64,000 nt of DNA from a bacterium (GTDB lineage Bacteria > Bacteroidota > Bacteroidia > B-17B0 > Aurantibacillaceae): contig JAQSCW010000052.1 of NCBI GenBank assembly GCA_029945625.1, positions 1-64,000 of the forward strand, read 5' to 3'. The translations under genes and the position numbers were made by a program. Every line of letters begins with the position of its first letter. The stretch's first letter is position 1. Shown piece after piece: positions 48,801 to 55,887 of this stretch. Under the pieces are notes generated by a model. The model made no database searches. It had not been told where the DNA came from and saw only the letters and a list, made by a program, of their open reading frames with translations.

Positions 48801-48811
48801 TTGCCAGATAG
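42839..48811 (+). CDS. Giant T9SS-secreted repeat adhesin
   Basis: This is a 1990-residue secreted protein. After the signal peptide (AVCNVNAQT), residues about 30-365 hold seven FG-GAP/VCBS-type units, each with a calcium-loop motif such as DFNGDGKVDL. Residues about 370-1680 hold eighteen Ig-like units of about 73 residues (pattern ...TITPSNTVICxG, YxWNTG, TVTGT, CSNTAVQSVSVNALP). A further beta-rich domain follows, then a carboxypeptidase-like segment (IPGILVKCGTYPTG), and the C-terminus is a type A T9SS sorting domain (FSVYPNPANTNINI...ISPGVYFVKI-like). It is probably attached to the cell surface and binds other cells or surfaces. Start and stop are intact. Confidence 0.9.
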   Translation: MKKPLFSFMFVFAVCNVNAQTPAACFHLNSLNAPNVGSSPYSVSSGDFNGDGKVDLVAANYFSNSVSVIMGTGLGSFAAAVNYGAGSRPFGVCTADFNGDGKTDLAVSNEQGANVSILLGTGLGTFSAAVNYGVGSNPYIICSADFNGDGKADLASANFGSNNVSVLLGSGTGSFSAPSNYGVGTNPMGIVTVDLNNDGKFDLATGNNGSNNLSVLMGSGTGTFATAVNYAVGSGPYLLTSADFNGDGNADLGIANFSSISVSVLLGSATGTLAAAVNYTTGGNPTSVNAADFNLDGKMDLSVTYFSTSSVSVLLGSGTGIFYLSGNFAVGANPWGSCTADLDGNGKPDLATSNLTSNNVSILLNGVPALTVTSSNTICTGTGFTLVASGASTYSWSTASSASSIVVTPTTNTTYTVTGTSTGGCTNTAVRSLTVNALPSLTITPSNTVICSGKSATLAASGANSYVWNIGATTLSTTVSPTLTTSYTVTGTSTLGCNNTAVRSISVNALPAVSITPLSTVICAGKSTTLTATGANSYVWNTGPSTNTIPVSPGTSTNYTVTGTDASSGCTNTAVQSVSVNALPILTITPSSTAICIGISTTLTAAGASSYLWNTGPVTVSIAVSPTTATIYTVTGTDATTTCSNTTTQSIAINLLPTVTITPSNTVICVGNTSTLTAAGASTYVWYNNSTTVSTTVNPSVTTVFTVVGASAAGCTNTAVCSISVNALPSVSVTPVSSVICAGKITTLTAVGANSYVWNTGPSTNTISVSPGTSTNYTVTGTDASSGCTNTAIQTVSVNALPILTITPSNTVICTGTSATLSATGATSYLWNTGPTTLSISVNPTTTTIYTVTGSAAISGCSNTAIQTVSVNALPILTISPSNTAICIGTSASLTAAGATSYLWNTGPATLSISVSPTTTTIYTVTGTAAISGCSNIAVQSVSVNALPNLTITPSNTAICIGTSATLTATGATSYLWNTGPATLSISVSPTTTTIYTVTGATAITGCSNIAVQSVSVNALPILTITPSNTAICIGTSATLTAAGATSYLWNTGPATASISVSPTATTIYTVTGTNAITTCSNTSIKSIAVNLLPTVTITPSSTVICVGNISTLTVGGAGTYVWYNNSTTTSITVNPSVTAIFTVVGASAVGCTNTAVCSISVNALPSVSVSPVNTVLCLGKTTTITASGANTYTWTGGLVSASIVVTPALSSGYTVTGKSTITGCSNTAVQSISVNVLPPLLVTPTSSVICFGQASTLTASGATSYLWNTASTSTNIVVSPASTTNYTVTGTDAITTCSVNVVQTVSVNSLPVLTITPSSTVICFSKTTTLTGTGADTWLWSNSSTASVIAMSPTVNTTYSVVGTSTLTNCSNSALSSISVNILPTVTVTPGTTVICFGNATSITASGANTYTWNTNSTNTTVVVSPTLNGTSYTVIGTSALTGCTNTAVQSISVNPLPSMTIAATGTVLCAGQSATLTVSGADSYYWSILATTNTQVVVSPNFNLNYTVTGTNALTTCSTTAVKFFSVNALPPVPITVASYVICNGLTATLSTGGASSYTWEPGTFTTATISPSPSVTTTYTLVGTAAISGCTNQAVKTISVNITPNVTLSSNTPSICIGANATISATGANTYTLLPGNISGNNFTVSPTVSTQYTVIGKNTVNCYNLIPATSLILVNALTGIGGAVISPTIVPVSGNVVLYKYKPYLSKWDSITASLIISTAYNFASVPSGTYVVKAFPFQTDMLETYASASASWQSALLINHNCIVSDVVNINVLPIQNSVKGNASMSGKITRGPGYWQAGTPGSPIPGILVKCGTYPTGVIAQRASTDVQGQYTLSGLTANVGTQHYYILVDIPGLDTNKTYHRIIITGFENFVNLDFSVDSARITPVNLSVGIKELNMEHGRFSVYPNPANTNINIQCVLNISGEIGMELIDLNGRMVKTLLARGKEEKGDVLVVADVSNVSPGVYFVKIRMGDEQKTIKLVIAR
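43945..47878 (+). repeat. Eighteen tandem ~219-bp repeats within the adhesin gene
   Basis: The units encode the Ig-like domains. Units 7-10 are nearly identical at the protein level, and the block of units 5-6 (WYNNS... then SVSV...) recurs at 11-12, so both single-unit and multi-unit duplications have occurred. Copy number is likely to vary between strains and could be collapsed in short-read assemblies. Confidence 0.85.
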
Positions 48812-48819
48812 CAAAAAAT

Positions 48820-48846
48820 AAGCAGGTCCGGTGAAGGAACCTGCTT
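48820..48846 (+). terminator. Terminator after the adhesin gene
   Basis: AAGCAGGT (48820-48827) pairs with ACCTGCTT (48839-48846). The tail is less T-rich than ideal (CTTAAAATTC), so termination may be partial. Confidence 0.6.
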
Positions 48847-48904
48847 CTTAAAATTCTTAAGATTTTTTTAGACGGGCTGTTAGTAGTGAGAATCTAATAG
48901 TCCA

Positions 48905-49102
48905 CTATTTTGCTGCCTTTTCCACAATGGTATCACATTTTCCCGGAACTTTTAACCGGTATTCACTTCCGTTCTGGTCGTACATGATTTTTTCCACCGA
49001 GTCACCACACACAACTTTCTTAATGACAGCTCCGGCATCTTTTTTTGTTCCTCCACAAGCACACCCAGCCACAAGGGCAAACAGCATCAACATGTTTTTC
49101 AT
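48905..49102 (-). CDS. Small lipoprotein
   Basis: This is a 65-residue protein from the ATG at 49102: MKNMLMLFALVAGCACGG has a good lipobox (LVAGC). The mature part has two more cysteines (VVCGDSVEKI, GKCDTIVE). Family not recognised. The frame runs upstream to 49153, but the added residues precede the signal peptide and are unlikely. Confidence 0.6.
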   Translation of the reverse strand: MKNMLMLFALVAGCACGGTKKDAGAVIKKVVCGDSVEKIMYDQNGSEYRLKVPGKCDTIVEKAAK

Positions 49103-49470
49103 AACTGAATTTTGGCTTTGGTTATTTCCCACTAAACTAGCATTTAATTGCATAAAAGCATATTTTTTGTGGAATTGCCACCTTAATTCTTCAGTGTGGT
49201 GGTGAACAGTCGTTTGTACCTATGGAATGAAAAAGGAAAGAAATAGTTTTTCGAAAAAAATGATCATCTAAGAAGTACAACTAATGAATCAGGAATGTTA
49301 AAATTTGAATCTCGTTTGAAAGATCTCTCCCTAAAATGTCAAAAGTTTAAGTGGCCTTCCATTTGGAGCTCTAGAACCTGATAAGAATCATATTCTGACC
49401 TGACATTAGAGCTAGATACAATTCATTGTTTTTCCGATTTTTGTGATGCAAACCTATTAAACTGGCCACC
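49103..49470. other. Non-coding region before the second oxidoreductase operon
   Basis: No gene or strong promoter box was recognised. A promoter for the rightward operon must lie here, but no TAnnTTTG box was found at the expected distance from 49471. Confidence 0.35.
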
Positions 49471-49800
49471 ATGGAAGATGACATCAACAAAAGTTCAGCA
49501 GTTAAAGAACGGAAAGTGAAAGGGAAGGTAGAAATTGATGTTCAAAAATGCAAAGGCTGCGAACTCTGCATCTCTGCTTGCAAAGAACATGCGCTCTCAT
49601 TATCCGATAGCATTAATATTAAAGGATACCGCTACATAATTTCAAATAACGATGTGTGTAACGGTTGCGTTAATTGCGCACTTGTTTGTCCCGATGCCGT
49701 CATCACCGTTTACCGAACTCATCCCAAGAAAAAACCGGTAGACATTACACCGACCGATATTCGGGAGCAATTACAATCCATCGTTGGTCCATCAAAATAA
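49471..49800 (+). CDS. 2-oxoacid:ferredoxin oxidoreductase delta subunit (4Fe-4S)
   Basis: This 109-residue dicluster ferredoxin subunit has two complete motifs, CKGCELCISACKE and CNGCVNCALVCPD. The first cluster lacks the Pro after the fourth Cys. It is the first gene of a four-gene operon with alpha, beta and gamma subunits of a pyruvate/2-oxoacid oxidoreductase. It passes electrons from the thiamine site to free ferredoxin. The next gene starts 6 bp later. Confidence 0.85.
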   Translation: MEDDINKSSAVKERKVKGKVEIDVQKCKGCELCISACKEHALSLSDSINIKGYRYIISNNDVCNGCVNCALVCPDAVITVYRTHPKKKPVDITPTDIREQLQSIVGPSK

Positions 49801-49806
49801 CTAGTT

Positions 49807-50877
49807 ATGACAGAAGCGAAACTCATGAAGGGAAACGAAGCACTTGCAGAGGCTGCAATTCTGGCCGGCTGCGATGCTTACTTCGGATACCCCATTACCC
49901 CACAATCGGAAGTACTCGAATATTTGGCGCGCGAAATGCCTAAACACAACAGATTAGTGATGCAAGCAGAAAGTGAAATTGCTTCTATTAACATGGTGTA
50001 TGGCGCGGCGGGCGCAGGGTTTCGAAGTATGACTTCCTCTTCTTCGCCGGGAATTAGTTTGATGCAGGAAGGGATCTCCTATTTGGCAGGTGCCGAATTG
50101 CCTTGTTTGATCGTTAACGTAAACCGCGCAGGACCCGGACTCGGAACTATTCAGCCGGGGCAGGGCGACTACTTTCAGTCGGTTAAAGGTGGCGGCCACG
50201 GCGATTATAAAATGATTGTTTTAGCACCAGCCTCTGTGCAGGAAATGGCTGATTTTGTATTTCTGGGTTTTGACCTCGCAGATAAATATCGCAATCCCGT
50301 TTTAATTTTATCGGATGGTGCTATTGGACAAATGATGGAGAAAGTGGTATTTCAACCTTATACTAATCCAAAAGTGGATAAGTCCTCATGGGCAACCACC
50401 GGCAAATTAAAAACCCGCGAACGGAATTTCGTTACCTCCTTATTTATTCAACCCGAGCGGATGGAAGTACATAACTTAAAACTGGAAGCGAAATTTAAAC
50501 AGATCCGAGAAAATGAAGTACGTTTTGAAGAGATAAATACTGCTGATGCGGAGTATATTTTTGTAGCCTACGGATTAAGTGCAAGAATCTGCCAAAAAGC
50601 TATGGACATAGCCAGAGAAAAGGGAATCAAGATAGGGTTATTCAGACCCATTTGTTTGTATCCTTATCCCTATAAACGTCTTGAGGAATTAGCGCCTCAG
50701 GTTAAATTTATGTTGAGTGTAGAACTAAACAGCGGGCAAATGGTGGAAGATGTGCAACTGGCAGTGAAGGGAAAAGTACCCGTTAAATTTTACGGCAAAA
50801 TGGGTGGATTATTACCGACACCCGAAGAAATAGTAAATGAATTAGAAAAACTAATAGCCAACCACCATGCAAACTGA
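49807..50877 (+). CDS. vorB: 2-oxoacid:ferredoxin oxidoreductase alpha subunit (VorB-like)
   Basis: This is a 356-residue alpha subunit with the pyrimidine-binding region (MKGNEALAEAAILAGCDAYFGYPITPQSEVLEYL, in two stretches), QAESEIASINMVYGAA and SSSSPGISLMQEG. This form is generally annotated as the branched-chain 2-oxoacid (3-methyl-2-oxobutanoate) enzyme, with a 2-oxoglutarate alternative. It overlaps the beta gene by 11 bp. Confidence 0.8.
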   Translation: MTEAKLMKGNEALAEAAILAGCDAYFGYPITPQSEVLEYLAREMPKHNRLVMQAESEIASINMVYGAAGAGFRSMTSSSSPGISLMQEGISYLAGAELPCLIVNVNRAGPGLGTIQPGQGDYFQSVKGGGHGDYKMIVLAPASVQEMADFVFLGFDLADKYRNPVLILSDGAIGQMMEKVVFQPYTNPKVDKSSWATTGKLKTRERNFVTSLFIQPERMEVHNLKLEAKFKQIRENEVRFEEINTADAEYIFVAYGLSARICQKAMDIAREKGIKIGLFRPICLYPYPYKRLEELAPQVKFMLSVELNSGQMVEDVQLAVKGKVPVKFYGKMGGLLPTPEEIVNELEKLIANHHAN

Positions 50878-51688
50878 AGAACATTTGTTACCGGAAACTT
50901 CAACGGAAGTTCATGTGCAGGGATGCCAAGCCGACGAATACGAAATGGTGTATCACAAGCCTTCCACCCTAGTGGATGTGAACATGCATTATTGTCCGGG
51001 TTGCGCTCACAGTCTTGCCCACAAATTATTAATGGAAGTGGTGGAAGAAATGGACATTCAAGACAAAACCATTGGCATTGCACCGGTGGGGTGTTCGGTG
51101 TTTGCGTATGACTATATGAATATAGATATGCAGGAAGCCGCGCATGGAAGGGCTGCGGCAGTAGCCACGGCGGTAAAAAGACTGATGCCCGAGAAGTACG
51201 TATTTACGTATCAGGGCGACGGTGATTTGGCTGCGATTGGTATTGCAGAAACACTGCATGCTGTAAACCGTGGTGAGAATATCCTGATCGTTTTCTTAAA
51301 CAATGCGGTGTATGGTATGACCAGCGGGCAAATGGCACCTACCACCTTGCCGGGTATGAAAACCACTACAAGTCCCGATGGCAGAGATACCGGCTTTTAC
51401 GGGGCCCCCATTAAAGTGGCCGAGTTGATGGCTGTATTGCCGGGCGCGTATTATGTGACGCGGCAAACCGTTCACAATTCCAACGCCGTTCGAAAAACAA
51501 AAAAGGCCTTGCAAAATGCGCTCAATTATCAGAAATTAAAGAAAGGAACTTGTTTTGTGGAGATCATTGGTAATTGTCCGTCCAATTGGAAAATGACACC
51601 CACCGAGTCTTCAAAATTTATAGAAGAGGAAATGGTGAAAGCGTTTCCGGTAGGCGATATAAAAGTACCCAAAGTAGAAAAATTGTAA
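50867..51688 (+). CDS. 2-oxoacid:ferredoxin oxidoreductase beta subunit
   Basis: This is a 273-residue thiamine-diphosphate subunit with YCPGCAHSLAHK, the GDGDLAAIGIAETLHAVNRG cofactor motif and NNAVYGMTSGQMAPTT. It differs clearly from KorB at 21494, so the two enzymes are not recent copies. It overlaps the alpha gene; the gamma start follows 20 bp after its stop. Confidence 0.85.
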   Translation: MQTEEHLLPETSTEVHVQGCQADEYEMVYHKPSTLVDVNMHYCPGCAHSLAHKLLMEVVEEMDIQDKTIGIAPVGCSVFAYDYMNIDMQEAAHGRAAAVATAVKRLMPEKYVFTYQGDGDLAAIGIAETLHAVNRGENILIVFLNNAVYGMTSGQMAPTTLPGMKTTTSPDGRDTGFYGAPIKVAELMAVLPGAYYVTRQTVHNSNAVRKTKKALQNALNYQKLKKGTCFVEIIGNCPSNWKMTPTESSKFIEEEMVKAFPVGDIKVPKVEKL

Positions 51689-51708
51689 CGAATAGGAGGA
51701 AAAAAATT

Positions 51709-52269
51709 ATGTTAGAAGAGCTCATCGTTGCCGGATTTGGTGGACAGGGTGTCTTATCACTCGGCATGACGCTGGCCTATGCCGGCATGGTAGAAAATAA
51801 AGAAATTTCATGGATGCCTTCTTATGGGCCTGAAATGAGAGGAGGCACAGCTAATTGTATGGTGAGCGTTTCTTCAAATAAGATTAGTTCACCCATCATT
51901 TCCCGATTTGATTCAGCCATTGTGCTCAATCAACCCTCCATGGATAAGTTTGCGGATAAACTAAAACCGGGCGGACTTTTGCTGTATGAATCAGCTAATA
52001 TTTTTAAAATTAACACCCGCACCGATATTGAGATCATTGGCATTCCTGCCATCACGGAGGCCTTGCTGATGAAAAATGCGAAGATCATGAACATCATCAT
52101 TTTGGGAGCCTATCTGCAACTAAAGCCCATTGTAAAGAAAGAGTCGATTCTGGAGGCCTTAAAAAAAGTATTGCCCGAGAAATACCATCACTTACTTGAA
52201 ATTAACCGGCAAGCATTGGAAAAAGGAGCAGAACTTGTGAAAAACTTAAAAGAGCAAGCGGTTCATTAG
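51709..52269 (+). CDS. 2-oxoacid:ferredoxin oxidoreductase gamma subunit
   Basis: This is a 186-residue gamma subunit starting MLEELIVAGFGGQGVLSLG, a canonical start for the family. A strong AGGAGG at 51695-51700 lies 9 bases before the ATG and fixes the start, although the frame is open from 51574 inside the beta gene. It completes the delta-alpha-beta-gamma operon. Confidence 0.87.
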   Translation: MLEELIVAGFGGQGVLSLGMTLAYAGMVENKEISWMPSYGPEMRGGTANCMVSVSSNKISSPIISRFDSAIVLNQPSMDKFADKLKPGGLLLYESANIFKINTRTDIEIIGIPAITEALLMKNAKIMNIIILGAYLQLKPIVKKESILEALKKVLPEKYHHLLEINRQALEKGAELVKNLKEQAVH

Positions 52270-52480
52270 AAAGCAGACCTTCTATTAGTGCGGGTTTATT
52301 TAACAATAAAGTGAGTACTGAAAAAGCAAAGGGTGAGATTTTGCTTGATGAGTTGCGGTTTCTGCAAGAAGTAAATTTCTTAAAATTCAAGTCCGCGAGT
52401 GAGATATGTAGTTTACTTTATTCCATAAAGAACTCATGTGTACTCGAATAGCGTTGAACTTCTATTTCAAAATTTAAGCC
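52270..52480. other. Gap after the gamma-subunit gene
   Basis: No gene with a normal start. A frame two bases away from the gamma frame stays open for roughly 60 codons past the gamma stop with plausible composition, but it lacks a start codon. It may be chance or a decayed 3' part. Confidence 0.3.
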
Positions 52481-53929
52481 ATGCGCATTTTACTTACCGG
52501 AGCGAACGGATACATAGGACGAAGACTCTTGCCTGTACTGGTAGAAGCGGGCCATGAAGTCACCTGCGTGGTAAGGGACAAAAATCGTTTTCAACTTTCC
52601 CCCGATCTCTTCAGGAGAATCAACATCATTGAGTTTGATTTTCTTCGTCCCGAAAACGCTTTACAGAATTTTAACGATAGAGTTTTTGATGTGGCTTATT
52701 ACCTTATTCATTCGCTTGGTGATACAAGCACTACATTAAAAGAATATGAAATTCGGTCGGCCGGCTGTTTTGTATTGGTGGCGAAACTGACGCATGTGCA
52801 ACAAATCATTTATTTAAGTGGTATCAGCAATGAAAAAAACCTCTCGAAACACCTAAAAGCGAGAAAAGCGGTAAAGAAAGTTTTCAAAAATTCGGGAATC
52901 GCCTATACTATATTTGAAGCAGGCATAGTAGTGGGATCAGGCAGCGTGTCCTTTGAAATTATTCGCGATCTCACCGAAAAATTGCCACTCATGATTGTGC
53001 CGCGCTGGCTTAATTCGAAGTGTCAGCCCATTGCCATCAGAAACCTGATAAACTATCTGCACCTAAGTTTGTTTAATGAAAAAACATTTTTCAAAACGTT
53101 TGAAATCGGGGGACCCGATGTATTGAGTTACAAACAAATGATTGAGGAATTTGCGGCCGTTCGTGGTTATAAACGTTATATTATTTCCTTGCCGGTTCTT
53201 TTCCCCGGACTTTCGGCGTACTGGTTGTACCTTACTACTTCAGCTAATTTCACTATTGCCCGTCAGTTGGTGCAAAGCATGAAAAATGATGTGGTCTGTA
53301 AAGAACACTCTATCCAGGAGATTATTCCGCAAGAACTCATTTCCTATAGGGAGGCCATTAAAATGGCTTTTTTGAGAATTGATCAAAACATGGTGGTATC
53401 GAGCTGGACAGATGCTGCATCGAGCAGTCTTATTCGTTTGGATGTAAATCAATATATTGAAGTGCCTGTTGATGGATGTTACCGCGACCGACGCTGGATT
53501 GAAATTGATAATGACAAAGTGGAAGAAGTGGCGCAACGATTTTTTGGAATAGGTGGAAATCAGGGTTGGTATTATGGCGATATTTTGTGGCGAACACGCG
53601 GCGTATTAGATAAATTAGTGGGGGGAGTTGGAATGCGGAGGGGAAGAAGAAGTGATAAGGATATTCAGCCCGGTGATGCACTTGACTTCTGGCGGGTATT
53701 GTTGGTGGACCATAAAAATCCGCGGTTACTTTTATTTGCGGAGATGAAACTCCCCGGAGAGGCTTGGCTTGAGTTTTCAATTGTTAAAAATGGATCACGT
53801 AGCATCTTAAAACAAACCGCTACGTTTCGCCCCCATGGAATTTTGGGGCGCAACTATTGGTATGCCATGGTCCCTTTCCATTTTTTTATTTTTAGAAATA
53901 TGCTCAAACGGATTGCGGGAAAGAAGTAG
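52481..53929 (+). CDS. SDR family NAD(P)-binding protein with DUF2867 domain
   Basis: This is a 482-residue protein. The N-terminal Rossmann domain (MRILLTGANGYIGRRLLPVL, VTCVVRDKNR) belongs to the atypical SDR family. The C-terminal part has DUF2867 features (DALDFWRVLLVDHKNPRLLLFAEMKLPGEAWLEF, in pieces). Proteins of this build are common in Bacteroidota and unstudied; possible substrates include quinones or lipids, by analogy only. It stands alone on the plus strand. Confidence 0.8.
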   Translation: MRILLTGANGYIGRRLLPVLVEAGHEVTCVVRDKNRFQLSPDLFRRINIIEFDFLRPENALQNFNDRVFDVAYYLIHSLGDTSTTLKEYEIRSAGCFVLVAKLTHVQQIIYLSGISNEKNLSKHLKARKAVKKVFKNSGIAYTIFEAGIVVGSGSVSFEIIRDLTEKLPLMIVPRWLNSKCQPIAIRNLINYLHLSLFNEKTFFKTFEIGGPDVLSYKQMIEEFAAVRGYKRYIISLPVLFPGLSAYWLYLTTSANFTIARQLVQSMKNDVVCKEHSIQEIIPQELISYREAIKMAFLRIDQNMVVSSWTDAASSSLIRLDVNQYIEVPVDGCYRDRRWIEIDNDKVEEVAQRFFGIGGNQGWYYGDILWRTRGVLDKLVGGVGMRRGRRSDKDIQPGDALDFWRVLLVDHKNPRLLLFAEMKLPGEAWLEFSIVKNGSRSILKQTATFRPHGILGRNYWYAMVPFHFFIFRNMLKRIAGKK

Positions 53930-54068
53930 GAATCCTGTAACAAGATTGCGTTTCATAAACCGCACCTGCATCTTTATATTACATCTCAAAAAAAGCAGAG
54001 AGGTCGCAAGCGAATTAAAAATAGTTATTAGAGGTCATCCCTTATGATTTTGGGTATAGGAGTATTGT

Positions 54069-55757
54069 TTATCTCAAAATCTTCCGCACAAAAGCCACGG
54101 TAAAATAACTCATCAAAAAAACACCGATAAATCCTTCAGTCGCTGAAATGATCTTCAAAACACCGAGCGCAAAATAATCGCCATAACCAATGGTAAAAAA
54201 AGTGATAGCGCTATAATAAATGGAGTTCCAGAATTCCTGCACATGATTCATGTCGGCCGGCAGGGTAGTGGCCACAGTGCCAATGTGCGGGAAATAAGTT
54301 GTGAAACAATGATACAAGGCTCCGAAAAAAAACACGGTCACAATTGCATTCCCTAATACTCGCACCGGGGCGGTGCCATAATGACCCACGTGATCAAAAA
54401 CCAATTTCTTAAAAAGGTAAACAGGGTAGGCCTGAAGTGCTTTCCATTTACTTTTTTCCAAACTGCTATGCAGCGTTGCACGGGCTTCGCAGCGTTTAAA
54501 TTCGAGGTAGGCCGCATCTTCATCTTCGTATTGGCCGTTGTTCCTGAAGTTTTCTTTTAGGATTCGGAATTGCTCTGCTAGTTGAAACAGCGATGTATCT
54601 GTTTGAACATAGATCACATCTGCCAGAGCATTTTCTCTCCAATTTAAAAACACGCGGCCGAGGATGCGCATGTCAACCAATTTCAATTCCTGAATAACTA
54701 CTTTTTCGCTCATGGGTTTAATGTCCACCACATCACGAATAACAGTGTTTGAAAGGTCCAGCGCTTGACAGTGGGCAAAACGAAGATCAGTAAAACAATT
54801 GATATGACAGCCGCTGAATGAAATGCGTTTCACGTTGCTCCGGTTAAAATTAACCGATCCGCTGCCAAAATCCACAAACTCAAACAGCGCCTCCCCCTCA
54901 CCAAAATCACATAACTCAAAGTTTTTAAAACCGCTGCCATATTTACTGTTCCTGAAATTTACACGGCCATTTCCAAACTCAACGCCTTCGAAGGAAACAT
55001 CGCCATCGTTGAAATCAATTCCCCTGAAATCAATTTTACCGTCGCCGAACTCCACATTTTTAAAGTCTTTTTTGCCACTTCCAAAACTTGCTTTTTGAAA
55101 AGAAATGTCGCCGTGGGCAAATTTGGCAAACTTAAAATCTACTACCCCATCTCCGAAATACGTTTTCCTGAAATCGACATGCCCATTTCCAAAATTTGCA
55201 TCAATGAAGCTGAGGTTGCCGCTACCAAAATTGGTATTGAAAAAGCTCACGGCGCCATCGCCAAAGGTCGACGATTGAAATGTGGTGCTGCCACTTCCGA
55301 ATTTTGCTTTTTTAAAACTCACCTCACTATTTCCGAAATTGCAGTTGTGGAAATTCACAAATCCGTTTGCGAAAATGGAGGATTCGAAATTGGTGAAGGC
55401 ACCGCTAAATTCAACCTGATAAAAATCGGTTTCGAAATCACAATCGAAAAAAGTTTTGCGTGAACTGTAATTGATGAGTTTAACGGGAACCTGCTCAGCA
55501 ATTCCCCGCGAGCGCCGGTATTCCTTCATCGAAAAATCGTGAATGTACGCACCATTAAGGTTTATGGTTTCTCCCTTGTCTATCCAGTCGTAAATGATGT
55601 CATTTTTTAGTACCCAAAATTTATGGGTAGATACCCGCTTGTTGTTCTCGTCGTAAAAACTCACCAACGCCGTTTTGTCGCTTCCGGCTAAAACCTTATC
55701 CTGTATGTCGGCAGAATACCTGAGCAAATGGTGCGAGTGTATGGGACTTTCGAGCAT
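54069..55757 (-). CDS. Potassium channel with fifteen 12-residue repeats
   Basis: This is a 562-residue protein without a signal peptide. Residues about 124-303 are fifteen consecutive units of exactly 12 residues, consensus F-x-x-x-x-F-G-[DSN]-G-x-[VI]-x. A linker follows, including DEDAAYLEFKRCEAR, then a first membrane helix near residues 470-490, and a pore with selectivity filter TIGYGDYF near 522 followed by the second helix. This is a two-helix K+ channel with an N-terminal solenoid instead of the usual regulatory domain. Pentapeptide-repeat channels with similar linkers are known; a strict 12-residue period is unfamiliar to me. It stands alone. Confidence 0.82.
   Translation of the reverse strand: MLESPIHSHHLLRYSADIQDKVLAGSDKTALVSFYDENNKRVSTHKFWVLKNDIIYDWIDKGETINLNGAYIHDFSMKEYRRSRGIAEQVPVKLINYSSRKTFFDCDFETDFYQVEFSGAFTNFESSIFANGFVNFHNCNFGNSEVSFKKAKFGSGSTTFQSSTFGDGAVSFFNTNFGSGNLSFIDANFGNGHVDFRKTYFGDGVVDFKFAKFAHGDISFQKASFGSGKKDFKNVEFGDGKIDFRGIDFNDGDVSFEGVEFGNGRVNFRNSKYGSGFKNFELCDFGEGEALFEFVDFGSGSVNFNRSNVKRISFSGCHINCFTDLRFAHCQALDLSNTVIRDVVDIKPMSEKVVIQELKLVDMRILGRVFLNWRENALADVIYVQTDTSLFQLAEQFRILKENFRNNGQYEDEDAAYLEFKRCEARATLHSSLEKSKWKALQAYPVYLFKKLVFDHVGHYGTAPVRVLGNAIVTVFFFGALYHCFTTYFPHIGTVATTLPADMNHVQEFWNSIYYSAITFFTIGYGDYFALGVLKIISATEGFIGVFLMSYFTVAFVRKILR
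54849..55388 (-). repeat. Fifteen in-frame 36-bp repeats in the channel gene
   Basis: Each 36-bp unit encodes one 12-residue repeat with Phe at positions 1 and 6 and Gly at 7 and 9. Protein identity between units is moderate, so they are old or diversified rather than recently amplified. The last unit leads into ...NFNRSNVKRISFSG, where the pattern breaks. Confidence 0.8.
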
Positions 55758-55887
55758 ATCTTTTAATTAATTTGATAGCAGTTATGCGGGGTGCCGAGCC
55801 AAGGCCGCTAACATGAAGTAACGAATATATAAAAAATATGTTTCTAAGTTCTTTTTTCAGGAGGAAAAGGAAAAAATCAGCGCCTGT

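Noticed and set aside
51574-51708. Longer N-terminus for the gamma subunit
   Set aside because: It overlaps the beta gene, and the AGGAGG before the ATG at 51709 plus the family-typical start LIVAGFGGQG fix the shorter form.
52202-52390. Minus-strand ORF at the end of the gamma-subunit gene
   Set aside because: It overlaps the gamma gene in antisense, and no promoter or partner gene supports it.
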